DNA of 64,000 nt from Penium margaritaceum (lineage: Eukaryota > Streptophyta > Zygnematophyceae > Desmidiales > Peniaceae). Each line of letters starts with the position of its first letter. Positions within the stretch are counted from its first letter, which is position 1. The notes under the pieces are model-generated. The model made no database searches, was not told the origin of the DNA, and saw only the letters and a list, made by a program, of their open reading frames with translations. The stretch lies in assembly GCA_023375785.1 (NCBI GenBank), contig SZWC01000548.1, forward strand, positions 114,072 through 178,071. Direction: 5' to 3'. The translations under genes and the position numbers were made by a program. Positions 47,147 to 58,049 of the stretch are shown piece by piece.

Positions 47147-47745
47147 TGTCAGAAGAATGCAGGCATGAGAACAACAGTAGCAGAAGTAGGCAGAAGCGTC
47201 AGAACAAGCAAGTGTACGTCAGCGGAGTGACGTAAACGAGAGTGGTCCCGAGGAGTTAGTCGCGGAGGTTGAACAAGGCTGAGACAGAAGGCAGTCGAGG
47301 TAGACGAGCTGATGTGGGAGAGAGCTGGCGAGATGAGTAATGGCCGGTGGAGTACGAGAGCTGAGCGAAGAAGCGGGAGTGACTGAGTGAAGAGTCGTGA
47401 AAGGCTGGTGAGGACAAAGAGGGCGAAGTGCGAGCAGAGCAAAGATACGGCGGCAAAGCCGCGGAACCAAAGGGGAACAGGATGGGAAGAACTGTTCTGG
47501 TTAGTTTTGGAGGGAATGAACATCCTCCATATGTACTAAGTAACCAGACAGCGAAAAGGGAGCAACGGCTTCTTCGCTAGCTGGACGCGAACGATTCTTC
47601 ATCATCTTGGTTGGTAACGGTCCAGTGACAACCGTTGGTCCAACAATTTATCCTCTCTTTTCGAGAGGTGATCTAGACCTCTTCTTGATTTATTCGGAGC
47701 TCTCCTGTGACAAGAAGCAGAGTCAGAGAGCACATATTTGTGACA
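47147..47745 (-). repeat. Element L 5' LTR
   Basis: 599 bp, TGTCAGAAGAATGCAGG... to CATATTTGTGACA, followed by target duplication AAAGG. Confidence 0.88.
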
Positions 47746-48228
47746 AAAGGCAAGAGGTCTAGGGTCAAGACTTGATAAGAGAAATAGCCAAAAAGCTCCT
47801 TGGTCTTAGGATTGCCTTGTCAGAGTGTACTGACTAGCATAAAGGTACCTCTACATCCTTTTTAGGTGAGGTGAGATCCTTGTGTGCTAGCCATGGATAC
47901 ATGGCGATTCTCCATGGGTTTGTGGGTGATGTGACCACTAGGAGTGTGCCATGAGAGCATTCTCTAGCTCTGTAGATCGTATGTGACTCGTCAACCTGAT
48001 TGTTAGGCTGATTTCCTCCCTTGTATGAGATTGTGGACTCTAGTGTGTGAGCCTTAGCCTCCATGGCTAAGTGGTGTTGCTTGTGAGAGGGCTGACTTGC
48101 CCAAGCTCTAGCTCTATATGTACTCCATCATTTTGATTGATTCTATAACTATTCTTCAGCACAACTCATGCCCTTTCAGTCCCTCGTGCTCGTTGCTCCA
48201 AGACTCCCTCTCTCCTCCAAATCCAACA
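47746..48228 (+). repeat. F1 solo LTR K, second part
   Basis: It starts with the AAAGG duplication made by element L, continues CAAGAGGTCTAGGGTCAAG, and ends CTCCAAATCCAACA, followed by CATAT. Confidence 0.9.
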
Positions 48229-48793
48229 CATATCTAGTGGTTTTTTTAGGTTCAACCTCTTCTCCAAGGAATATCTTCAAGTAGCTACATACCCTTGTGA
48301 CAATCTCAAATTGCCATTTCCATAAGGAAAAACCTATCCTTGTGAACTTTGACATATCCTTATGAACCTGCTCAAGAGTGAGGGTCGTGGGTGTCATCAT
48401 ACTTCTTCTCTGCTTCTCTGCTCTTCTTCTTTGTTGAGGCCGATGTATGCTGATACAAGCTGTTGTCTACTAGTGGTTTAGAAGCTGCAGTTCCATTACT
48501 TACTCCTTAGCCATTGGTTACTTGTAAACAGAGAACGCACTCTAGTGAACCTAGGTTCGTACGTCCAAGTGCAGAGCTTATTTTGGTTGGGGCCGAAGGA
48601 TCGTACCTCCAAGGGTAGAGCTTATCCTTGGTCCTTGTTGGTTAAGTGCTGACATCCGCCATTGGAGCTGATGGACCAGATAGAGTTCATGCAGCTGATG
48701 GAGCTGATGTACCCTACAAGACACAGAAGACGAGAGAGCGTGCAAAAGCGTACCCAGGGTACAAAGAGACCTTTGTGTGGGTCCATAACCTTT
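48229..48793 (-). pseudogene. Old F4 element I, part 3: gag N-terminus and leader
   Basis: The gag start at the ATG ending at 48400 (MMTPTTLTLEQVHKDMSKF...) matches J's gag start at 41247. The leader 48401-48793 follows, including a degenerate 9-bp minisatellite (48664-48705) and a primer-site region reading GGTTATGGACCCACAC on the sense strand, close to J's. Decayed. Confidence 0.82.
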
Positions 48794-49129
48794 TGTCAAC
48801 CGGTTTGAGGCAACGGACTAGAAAAGAAGGCCGACTCAATGGCACTTTCCGTATGCTCCTAGTATTGTAGCTAAGAAGATATATCACCCTTAGAATCACG
48901 GTTTGATAATGAGTAGTTCATAAGAATCACTTTGTATCACTATGTCCTTAGCACGTGGTCCTTTTCACGCGAGGAGCTAACTCATAGGGCTTAGATTTAC
49001 TAATGTTTTTTTTAGTGTTTGCCTTTGGTGGACAACTCTATGACTGTCAAAGGTAAGATTTCTTCAAGGAGTATCATTATAATCAATGACTGGCAACTGG
49101 CAGGTTCTTATAGTCCTAGAGCTAGTCTC
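48794..49129 (-). repeat. Element I 5' LTR, first part
   Basis: TGTCAACCGGTTTGAGGC... follows the F4 LTR and is interrupted by F1 element M after GTCTC (49125-49129). Confidence 0.85.
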
Positions 49130-49580
49130 TGTTGGATCTGGAGGAGAGAGGGAGCCTTGGAGCAGCGAGCATGTGGGACTGAAAGGGCATCACTTGTGCT
49201 GAAGAATGGTTGTTCAATCACTCAAAATGATGGAGTACATATAAAGCTAGAGCTTGGGCAAGTCAGCCCTCTCACAAGCCACACCACTTAGCCATGGAGG
49301 CTAAGGCTCACACACTAGAATCCATAATCTCACACAAGGGAGGAAATCAGCCTAGCAATCAGGCTGACCACTCACACACGACCTAGAGAGCTAGAGAATG
49401 CTCTCATGGCACACTCCTAGTGGTCACATAACCCACAAACCCATGGAGAATCGCCATGTGTCCATGGCTAGCACACAAGGATCTCACCTCACCTAAAAAG
49501 TAAGGAGAGGTACCTTTATCCTAGTCAGCACACTCTGACAAGGCAATCCTAAGACCAAGGACCTTTTTGGATATTTCTCC
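49130..49580 (-). repeat. Element M 3' LTR, first 451 bp
   Basis: It begins TGTTGGATCTGG after GTCTC and stops at the n (49581) at GGATATTTCTCC. Two differences from the matching part of 53406-54143. Confidence 0.92.
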
Positions 49581-49581
49581 N
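49581..49581. other. Single-n assembly join
   Basis: It links mid-LTR (GGATATTTCTCC) to the RNase H region (AAGTGATAGGCG). In copies A and C about 450 bp lie between these points. Confidence 0.8.
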
Positions 49582-52500
49582 AAGTGATAGGCGATGTCAA
49601 TGTGCTTGGTGCGAGCATGGTGCTCGGGATTCTTGGCGAGTGCAATAGCGCTCTGGTTGTCGACGCGCATGGGAACAGGAACTGCTGCACTCCCACTCAT
49701 CTCTGCCATGAGACGCTGGAGCCAAACTGCTTCCTTGGCTCCAAAGCTGAGAGAGACGTACTCAGCTTCTGTGCTGGAGGTGGCCACGACCACCTGCCGC
49801 TTGCTGCACCAGCTGATGGCACCTCCATTCATGAGAAACACATGTCCAGAGATGGACTTGCGAGTCTCAGGGTTTGAAGCCCAATCTGCGTCTGTGTAAC
49901 CGATGATGCTGTTGTCGTTGCCGTTGTAGGTGATGCCGATGTTGGCGGTTCCAGCAAGGTAGCGGAAGATCCGCTTCACTGCCTTCTGGTGCTCAGGGCC
50001 GGGGTTAGCCATGTGCTGGCTCACAGCGCTCACAGCCTGTGCGAGGTCCGGCCTGGTTGCCACCATCAGGTACATGAGACTGCCGACGGCGCTCTGGTAC
50101 TTCTGCCGCTCAGCTGCATCTGCTTCTCCACTGAAGCTCACGAGGTACTGCCGCGTCTCTAGCGGCGTGCCGATGGGTTTGGCCTCTGCCATGCCGAACC
50201 GCTGTAGGACGTCCTTGATGTAGCGACTCTGCTGCAGCGAGAGAGAGCGTGATTTTCGGTCACGCGTGATCTGGATACCGAGGAAGTATGACGCCTCCCC
50301 GAGATCAGACATCTGGAAGCGCTCCTGCATGGCCTCCTTGAACTCCTGCAGTGCAGACATGCTGTTGGAAAGGAGGAGCATGTCATCCACATAGACAATG
50401 ATGATGAGGATCTCATGCTCATGCTGCCAGCGATACACGCTGTAGTCACACTCGCTGCGCTCAAACCCCATGCACTGCAGTGCCGCATCCAACTTCTGGT
50501 TCCAAGCACGCGACGCTTGCTTGAGGCCGTACAACGACTTCTGCAGCTTGCAAACCAGGTGCTCCTGGCCATCCATGACGAACCCCTCCGGCTGCTCCAT
50601 GTAGATCTCCTCCTCCAAGTCACCATTCAAGAATGCGGTCTTGACATCCATGTGGTGAACCTCGAAGTCCTCAGCTGCTGCATAAGAGAGGAGCGTGCGC
50701 ACAGAGGCAAACTTTGCAACAGGAGCAAAGGTTTCTGTGTAGTCGATGCCCTCCTGCTGTGAGTAGCCCTTGGCGACCAGCCTTGCCTTGTACTTTTCCA
50801 GATTGCCATCTGCTCCCCGCTTCTTCTTGAACACCCACTTGCACTTGATCACCTTGCGTCCAGGTGGACGCTCAGTCAGCTCCCACGTGCCATTGTCCAG
50901 CTGCGACTGTATCTCCTGCTGCACGGCTTGCGCCCAATCTGCTGCATCTGGTGCATCCATGGCCTCCTTGTATGACGTTGGCTCATCTGAATCTGCTGCA
51001 ACTGCGACGTTCATCTGTTCTGGTTTCTGCAGCATCCAGAAATGGCCGCGTTCACCAGGCTTGTAACGCACCCTGAGAGGGTATCTGCGACCTGGTGCTG
51101 GAGCGTTAGCGGGCGGCTGGCGCGGTGCTGCTGGTACAACTGCTGCTGCTGGTGGTGCTGCATCTCCCTCCTCTGCTTCTGCCGATGAGGCTGCTGTATC
51201 TGCTGCATCAGATATGGGAGAGTAGAGTGATTCTCCTTCTGTCACAGTAGAGGAAGGATCGGGAGAGACTGGGTCAGGAAGGATTTCTGCTCCCACTGCC
51301 TCGTCAGCTGCTGGTTCTGTTGCCTCTTCACAGAGAATGTTGGTACCGATGACGTTGCTCTCGTTGAAGACGACATCCCTGGAGATAATGACGTGGCCTG
51401 TATCCCTCTCGTAGAGGCGATAGGCCTTGCTTGCCACGTCGTAGCCAATCATCAGCATCTGCGCACTCTTTGCATCCCATTTCTGCCGCTTCTCCTTGGG
51501 CACGTGCATGTGCGCCAGGCTGCCAAATGCTCGGAGATGACCCACGCTCGGCTTCTTGCCGAACCACGCCTCGTACGGTGTCATCTGCTCCAGCGCCTTG
51601 GTGGGACTGCGATTCTTGATGTAGACCGCAGTGCTCACGGCTTCGGCCCAGAAGTCGTAGGTCAGCCGCGCCGCGTGCAGCATGGAGCGCGCCGACTCAA
51701 CGATGGTGCGGTTGGCGCGTTCTGCTACACCATTCTGCTGCGGCGAGTACGGCGCGGTACGCTGCGCCTTGATGCCAGCTGCTGCGAGGTAGTCCTGGAA
51801 CTCCTTGCTCAGGTACTCTCCACCGCGATCGCTGCGCAGCGCCTTGATCTTCTTGCCAGTCTGGTTCTCCACCATGGCCTTGAACTCCTTGAACCTGTCA
51901 AAGCACTGGTCCTTGGAAGGAAGGAAGTACACAGCAGTGTAGCGGCTGAAATCATCAATGAAGGTCAGAAAATACCTAGAGCCTCCAAAGCTCTGGGTCT
52001 GCATTGGCCCACACAAGTCTGTGTGGACCAGCTCCAGCACCTCCTTTGCACGCTCTCCTGCTCCAGAGAACGCCTCCCGGTGCTGCTTCCCCTCCAAACA
52101 GCCGATGCACAACTGCTGCTCAAAGTTAGAGATGGTAGGCAGGTCACGCACCATCTGCTTTGCTTGAAGCTGCTGCAAGGCGCGCATGCCGATGTGGCCG
52201 TAGCGCGCATGCCAGATCTCGCCATCTGTCGCCTGCACCACTGCTGCAAGACTCTGCTCACGCGGGATCTTGGTCGCCCCCAGCAGGCGGTACATGTCGC
52301 CCTCCTTCACCGACCTGGCCAACTCCTCTCCTGTATCCTTGTTGAGGATGTAGCCATAGTCATCATCGAAGACGACGCGCAGTCCTGTGTTTGTGAGAGA
52401 GGAGACTGAGAGGAGGTTGAATGCAGCATTAGGTACATACAGCACGCCATGGAACACTCCCACTTCAATGCCACGTGGGGTCTCCAACCACATCTCCACA

Positions 52501-52865
52501 ATCCCAATCCCCTCAGCATACACCATACGATCATCACCCATTGCAATAGGACGGGGAGGGATGGACAGCAGCTGTGTGAACCACTCCTTGTGGTGCGTCA
52601 GGCTCTTGGTACACCCTGAGTCCTTGTACCATGCGAGATCCGCCTTCTCCATCTGCGACATGTCAGACTTCGCCATGAAGAGACGGTCGCGCACCTCCTT
52701 CGCCACGTTCATGTTGCCAAAGTGGCGTACTCCTGCCTGGTTCTGCTGCTGCTGCTGTTGCTGACGCTGCTGTGACTGCTGCTGTTGCTGCTGTGGAGAC
52801 GTCTGCTTTTGCTGCTGCTGCTGCTGCTGCTCCTTCTGGTCCCTCTTGAGTTTGAAACACTCCTT
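49582..52865 (-). CDS. F1 gag-pol polyprotein, visible part, element M
   Basis: One open frame covers the end of the gag zinc-knuckle region (KECFKLKRD), a glutamine-rich linker and all of pol. Residues are counted from the Met ending at 52712. Protease DSG at 31-33; integrase finger His168/His173/Cys202/Cys205; integrase DDE candidates Asp232, Asp295 and Glu331. A Pro/Ala-rich linker spans about 465-545, RT about 600-850 with YVDD at 774-777, and RNase H about 945-1040 with TDADWASN. Family role: gag forms the particle, protease cleaves it, RT/RNase H copy RNA to DNA, integrase inserts it. Both ends are hidden by assembly gaps. Of all copies in the window this is the one under least decay. 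Confidence 0.93.
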
Positions 52866-53405
52866 NNNNNNNNNNNNNNNNNNNNNNNNNNNNNNNNNNN
52901 NNNNNNNNNNNNNNNNNNNNNNNNNNNNNNNNNNNNNNNNNNNNNNNNNNNNNNNNNNNNNNNNNNNNNNNNNNNNNNNNNNNNNNNNNNNNNNNNNNNN
53001 NNNNNNNNNNNNNNNNNNNNNNNNNNNNNNNNNNNNNNNNNNNNNNNNNNNNNNNNNNNNNNNNNNNNNNNNNNNNNNNNNNNNNNNNNNNNNNNNNNNN
53101 NNNNNNNNNNNNNNNNNNNNNNNNNNNNNNNNNNNNNNNNNNNNNNNNNNNNNNNNNNNNNNNNNNNNNNNNNNNNNNNNNNNNNNNNNNNNNNNNNNNN
53201 NNNNNNNNNNNNNNNNNNNNNNNNNNNNNNNNNNNNNNNNNNNNNNNNNNNNNNNNNNNNNNNNNNNNNNNNNNNNNNNNNNNNNNNNNNNNNNNNNNNN
53301 NNNNNNNNNNNNNNNNNNNNNNNNNNNNNNNNNNNNNNNNNNNNNNNNNNNNNNNNNNNNNNNNNNNNNNNNNNNNNNNNNNNNNNNNNNNNNNNNNNNN
53401 NNNNN
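52866..53405. other. Assembly gap (540 N)
   Basis: It covers most of gag, the leader and the primer site of element M. In copies C and R that stretch is over 1.3 kb, so the N length is probably not the true size. Confidence 0.95.
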
Positions 53406-54143
53406 TGTTGGATCTGGAGGAGAGAGGGAGCCTTGGAGCAGCGAGCATGTGGGACTGAAAGGGCATCACTTGTGCTGAAGAATGGTTGTTCAATCACTCA
53501 AAATGATGGAGTACATATAGAGCTAGAGCTTGGGCAAGTCAGCCCTCTCACAAGCCACACCACTTAGCCATGGAGGCTAAGGCTCACACACTAGAATCCA
53601 TAATCTCACACAAGGGAGGAAATCAGCCTAGCAATCAGGCTGACCACTCACACACGACCTAGAGAGCTAGAGAATGCTCTCATGGCACACTCCTAGTGGT
53701 CACATAACCCACAAACCCATGGAGAATCGCCATGTGTCCATGGCTAGCACACAAGGATCTCACCTCACCTAAAAAGTAAGGAGAGGTACCTTTATCCTAG
53801 TCAGCACACTCTGACAAGGCAATCCTAAGACCAAAGACCTTTTTGGATATTTCTCCCATCAGGTCTTGACCCTGGACCTCTTGCCTTTTTCTTTTCTGAG
53901 GCTAAGGCATGGAGCCATCACCCATGCCCACCCAGACATCGACGGTCCATGACCCCCGAAACTTCGAAAATTCATATCTCCCAATCCGACCGTTGGATCG
54001 GCCTCAAACTTGGACCGTTGACATTTTGCCACATTATCTTTCCAATGGTGAAGTCGGATCGGCGATCGGAGCAGGCATCTGGTACTTTCCTGGAACTTGC
54101 TCTTGTGGACCTGAAAATAAGCCGGATGGCTCCCTTTCCAACA
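53406..54143 (-). repeat. Element M 5' LTR
   Basis: 738 bp, TGTTGG...CCAACA, followed by target duplication GTCTC. Confidence 0.93.
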
Positions 54144-54571
54144 GTCTCTAGCCTCGGCGTGTATTGGCTCTTTGGATTAGTCATTTTTTGGACAATTTGG
54201 ATTGTATCATCCTTCCTACCTATATGGCACTCCGTGTGACTGCCAAGTGGCGTGGTTTTAACATGTCTGTTAGAACCTTCATGTCTCCGTGCTGATCACA
54301 AAGAAAATTACTCGATGGGCTGGGATTTGACCTAGTGACCTCTCATTCCACAAACTAACTGTAGAACGTCTAAGTCAGAAGGAGTCCTAGGTAGTATTTG
54401 CTGGTTATACTATCCATTTTAAACCAAGGGAACTCAAGGCAAAGGAGCATTGCATGCCTTGTCTATCTGGACCAGACTTAGGATACTTACTCTCAGGAAG
54501 TAGTGCATGCCTAGTTCGTCCTCTGCCTGTCCAAATGTCAGCCATGGACTAGGGAGGGCACCCATGCAACA
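54144..54571 (-). repeat. Element I 5' LTR, second part
   Basis: Starts with the GTCTC duplicate, then CTAGCCTCGGCG, and follows the F4 LTR, including the doubled CATGCC unit, to about CATGCAACA. Well diverged from J. Confidence 0.8.
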
Positions 54572-54722
54572 TCTGTTTGGAACTTTGCCCAAGCTGTAAC
54601 TCGTGTGAGTCATCTCATTTTTTCTCTAACCAAGCCTCGTATGGCAACCTGAGCTACTTCTCTTGATGGTTCTTACCATGCGATACTACTGTAGTGATAT
54701 TCACAAGGTAGCAAGTAGTTCT
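54572..54722 (-). pseudogene. F4 integrase scrap N
   Basis: About 150 bp match F4 integrase near 39105-39265 (CCAAGCCTCGTATGGCAACC, GATATTCACAAGGTAGC). It may be the older F4 copy into which element I inserted. It is cut on the right by F1 element O. Confidence 0.7.
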
Positions 54723-55445
54723 TGTTAGATCTGGAGGACAGAAGGAGCCTTGGAGCAGCAAGCATATGGAACTCAAAGGGCATTAGATGTGCTAAAGAAT
54801 TGTTATTGAATCACTCAAAATAATGGAGTACATATGGAGCTAGATCTTGGGCACGTCAACCCTCTCACAAGCCACACTATTTAGCCATGGAGGCTAAGGC
54901 TCACATACTAGAGTCCATAATCTCACACAAGAGAGGAAATCAGCCTAGCAATCAAGCTGACCACTCACACACGACCTAGAGAGCTAGAAATGCTCTCATA
55001 GCATACTCCTAGTCGTCACATAATCCACAATCCCATGGAGAATTGCCATGTGTCCATGGCTAGCACACAAGGATCTCACCTCACCTAAAAAGTAAGGAGA
55101 GGTATATTTTTCCTAGTCATTACACTCTGATAAAGTAATCCAAGAATCTAGGACCTTTTGGATATTTCTCCCATTAGGTCTTGCCGTGGACCTCTTGCCT
55201 TTTTTCTTTTCCCAGGCTAAGGCATGGAGCCATCGTCCATGGTCACCCAGACACCGGCGGTCCATGACCCCGGAAACTTTAAAAATTCATATCTCTCAAT
55301 CCGACTGTTGGATCGGCATGAAACATGGACCGTAGATAATTTTCCAATGGTGAAGTTTGATCAACAATCGGAGCAGGAATCTGGTAGTTTCCTAGAATTT
55401 ACTCCTTTGGACCTGAAACTAAGCCGGATGGCTTCTTTTCCTATA
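54723..55445 (-). repeat. Element O 3' LTR
   Basis: It starts TGTTAGATCTGG and follows the F1 LTR with many substitutions to TTTTCCTATA. Confidence 0.85.
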
Positions 55446-56017
55446 ATCTCCCACTTTGCGGTAGTCAGAGTGGGCTAAGTCCACATGCCTTCATGCAGAA
55501 CTGCTGCTTCTCACGAGTCACTGGCTTGGTGCAGAAATCAGTGACCTCCTTGGTGGTTGGAGTAAACTCCAGCTTGATAGTACCCTCCTGGACCATGTGC
55601 CCGATGAAGTCATATGCGATATCAATGTGCTTGGTGTGTGCATGGTGCTCAGGATTCTTGGCGAGTGCGATTGCGCTCTGGTTGTCAACGCGCATAGGAA
55701 CTGGAACTGGTATACTCACACTCATATCCGCAACAAGACGCTAAAGCTAAACTTATTCCTTGGCTCCAAAGTTGAGAGAGACAAACTCAATCTTCATGCT
55801 GTTGGAAAGGAGGAGTACGTCATCCACATAGACAATGATGATGATGATCTCATACTCATGTTGCCAGCGATATACGCTATAGTCACACTTGCTACGCTGA
55901 AACCCCATGTACTCTAGCGCCGCGTCCAACTTTTGGTTCCAAGCACGCGACATTTACTTGAGGCCATACAGCGATTTTTGCAGCTTGCAAACCAGGTACT
56001 CCTGGCCATCCATGACG
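54723..56017 (-). mobile_element. F1 copia element O (3' part only)
   Basis: A 3' LTR (54723-55445, 723 bp, diverged), then the polypurine-tract hairpin (55450-55474), RNase H text with PVPMRVDNQSAIALAKNPEH (55465-55790) and an RT fragment with IIIIVYVDDVLLLSNSM (55796-56017). It stops at CATGACG, where a plus-strand F1 LTR begins. Broken and truncated, older than A or C. Confidence 0.82.
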
Positions 56018-57310
56018 TGTTGGGAAAGGAATCATCCGGCTTAGTTTCAGGTCCATAGGAGAGAGTTCCACGAAACAACCAGATGATTGCTCCGATTGTC
56101 AATCCGACTTCTTCAATGGAAAGATCAGATGGCAAATTGTCTATGGTCCACATTTCAGGCCGATCCAATAGTCGGATTGGGAGATATGAATGTTCAAAGT
56201 TTCTGGGGTCATCAACCGGCGGTACTTGGGTGACTATGGGCGATGGCTCCATGCCTTAGCCTGAGAAAAGAAAAAGGTCAAGTGGTACAGGGTCAAGACC
56301 AGATGGGAGAAATATCCAAAAAGGTCCTAGATTATTGGATTGTCTTATCAGGGTATGCATACTATGAAAAAGGTATCTCTCCTTACTTTTTAGGTGAGGT
56401 GAGATCCTTGTGTGCTAGCCATGAACACATGGCGATTCTCCATGGGATTGTGGGTTATGTGACCGCTAGGAGTGTGCCATGAGAGCATTTTCAAGCTCTC
56501 TAGGTCGTGTGCGAGTCGTCAGCCTGATTGCAAGACTGATTTCCTCTCTTTTGTGAGATTATGGACTCTAGTGTATGAGCCTTAGTCTCCATGGCTAAGT
56601 GGTGTGGCTTGTGAGAGGGCTGACTTGCCCAAGCTCTAGCTCTATATGTACTCCATCATTTTGAGTGATTCAATAACCATTGTTCAGCACAACTGATGCC
56701 CTTTCAGTTCCATAAGCTCGCTGTTCCAAGGCTCTCTCTCCTCCTATTCCAACATTTGGTATCACAGCCAAGTTCTGCCAGTTTAAGCCAGCAGAGGCCG
56801 TCACTTTGAAAGTGAAGGATTGGGATCAAACCTTGACAAAATTTTACAATACACCATACAATGTTCAAGATCGCAAGACACGCTTTCCAATGAGCCCAAG
56901 ATCGCAAAGATCCAACAGTCGAATTGAGAGTTATGCTCAAAACGAGGTCGGCCGGGGCTACACTCTTCTCTATGAGTAAGCCTGTCGCCTTGTGATGACC
57001 TTAACTCTCTTGTTTCTTTGTCAAATTTAAAAGTGGCACATGAAAATTGTAGTATGTTTCCTAAGCTTTCCATTGATACAAAAATATTTGCATTCCATTG
57101 ATTCGATTAGAAGAAACGCCGTTTACAAGTGGTCTAGTCTGAGTTGGAATAGGAGCAGAAGCATTCCCTGTTCTCAAGAGGGCATATCTTTCAAAATCCG
57201 CTATTGATGATCCTGATTTATGGGTTGATCTGAAATGTTTTGAGCTGAATGTTTCAGTAATGTACTCAGTTTTTTCAAATTCCCAGTCTGGTGGCATCTA
57301 CGCTCTTGTT
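56018..57310 (+). mobile_element. F1 element P: LTR plus leader only
   Basis: A plus-strand F1 LTR (56018-56754, 737 bp), a primer site (TGGTATCACAGC, 56757-56768) and a leader to 57310, where the next LTR starts. No gag follows. The leader keeps the GGAAAGC and GATTGAGAGTTATG modules. It may be a truncated element or the product of LTR recombination. Moderately diverged. Confidence 0.83.
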
Positions 57311-58049
57311 TGTTGGGAAAGGAGTCGTCCGGCTCAGTTTCAGGTCCACAGGAGCAAGTTCCAGGAAACTTCCAGATGCCGGCCTCCGATTGTCAATCCG
57401 TCTTCACCATTGGAAAGATCAGGTGGCAAATTATCTACAGTCCAAGTTTCAGGCCGATCCAACGGTCCGATTGGGAGATATGAATTTTCGATGTTTCACG
57501 GGTCATGGAATGCCGATGTCTGGGTGACCATGGGCGATGGCTCCATGCCTTAGCCTGAGAAAAGAAAAAGACAAAAGGTCCAGTGTCAAGACCTGATGGG
57601 GAAAATATCCAAAAAGGTCCTAGATTATTGGCTTGCCTTGTCAGAGTGTTCTGACTAGTCAAAAGGTACCTCTCCTTACTTTTTAGGTGAGGTGAGATCC
57701 TTGTGTGCTAGCCATGGAGACATGGCAATTCTCCATGGGTTTGTGGGTGATGTGACCACTTGGAGTGTGCCATGAGAGCATTCTCTAGCTCTGTAGGTCG
57801 TGTGTGACTGGTCAGCCTGATTGTTAGGCTGATTTCCTCCTTTGTGTGAGATTGTGGACTCTAGTGTGTGAGTCTTAGCCTCCATGGCTAAGTGGTGTAG
57901 CTTGTGAGAGGGCTGACCTGCCCAAGCTCTAGCTCTATATGTACTCCATCATTTTCAGTGATTCAATAACCATTCTTCAGCACAAGTGATGCCCTTTCAG
58001 TCCCACATGCTCGCTGCTCCAAGACTCCCTCTCTCCTCCAGATCCAACA
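57311..58049 (+). repeat. Element Q 5' LTR
   Basis: 739 bp, TGTTGGGAAAGG... to CAGATCCAACA, followed by the primer site. Confidence 0.9.

Larger units (their letters stand above)
44157..47745 (-). mobile_element. F5 non-autonomous LTR element L (LARD-like)
   Basis: LTRs 44157-44745 and 47147-47745 (TGTC[T/A]GAAGA...TGACA), perfect target duplication AAAGG (44152-44156; 47746-47750) in solo LTR K, and an initiator-Met primer site at 47135-47146. The 2.4-kb internal region shows no gag, protease, integrase, RT or RNase H that I can recognise. LTRs differ by roughly 8-10%. It resembles a large retrotransposon derivative mobilised in trans. Which family supplied the enzymes is unknown. Confidence 0.85.
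49130..54143 (-). mobile_element. F1 copia element M (youngest copy)
   Basis: A minus-strand F1 element with a perfect target duplication GTCTC (49125-49129; 54144-54148) inside the F4 LTR of element I. The overlapping ~450 bp of its two LTRs differ at only two positions, which points to very recent insertion. The visible gag-pol frame looks whole. Two assembly gaps (n at 49581; N run 52866-53405) hide part of the 3' LTR, the end of RNase H, most of gag, the leader and the primer site. Confidence 0.93.

Noticed and set aside
51393-52409. Plus-strand open frame of 338 codons
   Set aside because: It is antisense to the integrase/protease region of element M, and its text is the shadow of the GC-rich pol codons. 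The same shadow appears opposite other F1 copies (7674-8600, 59977-60903).
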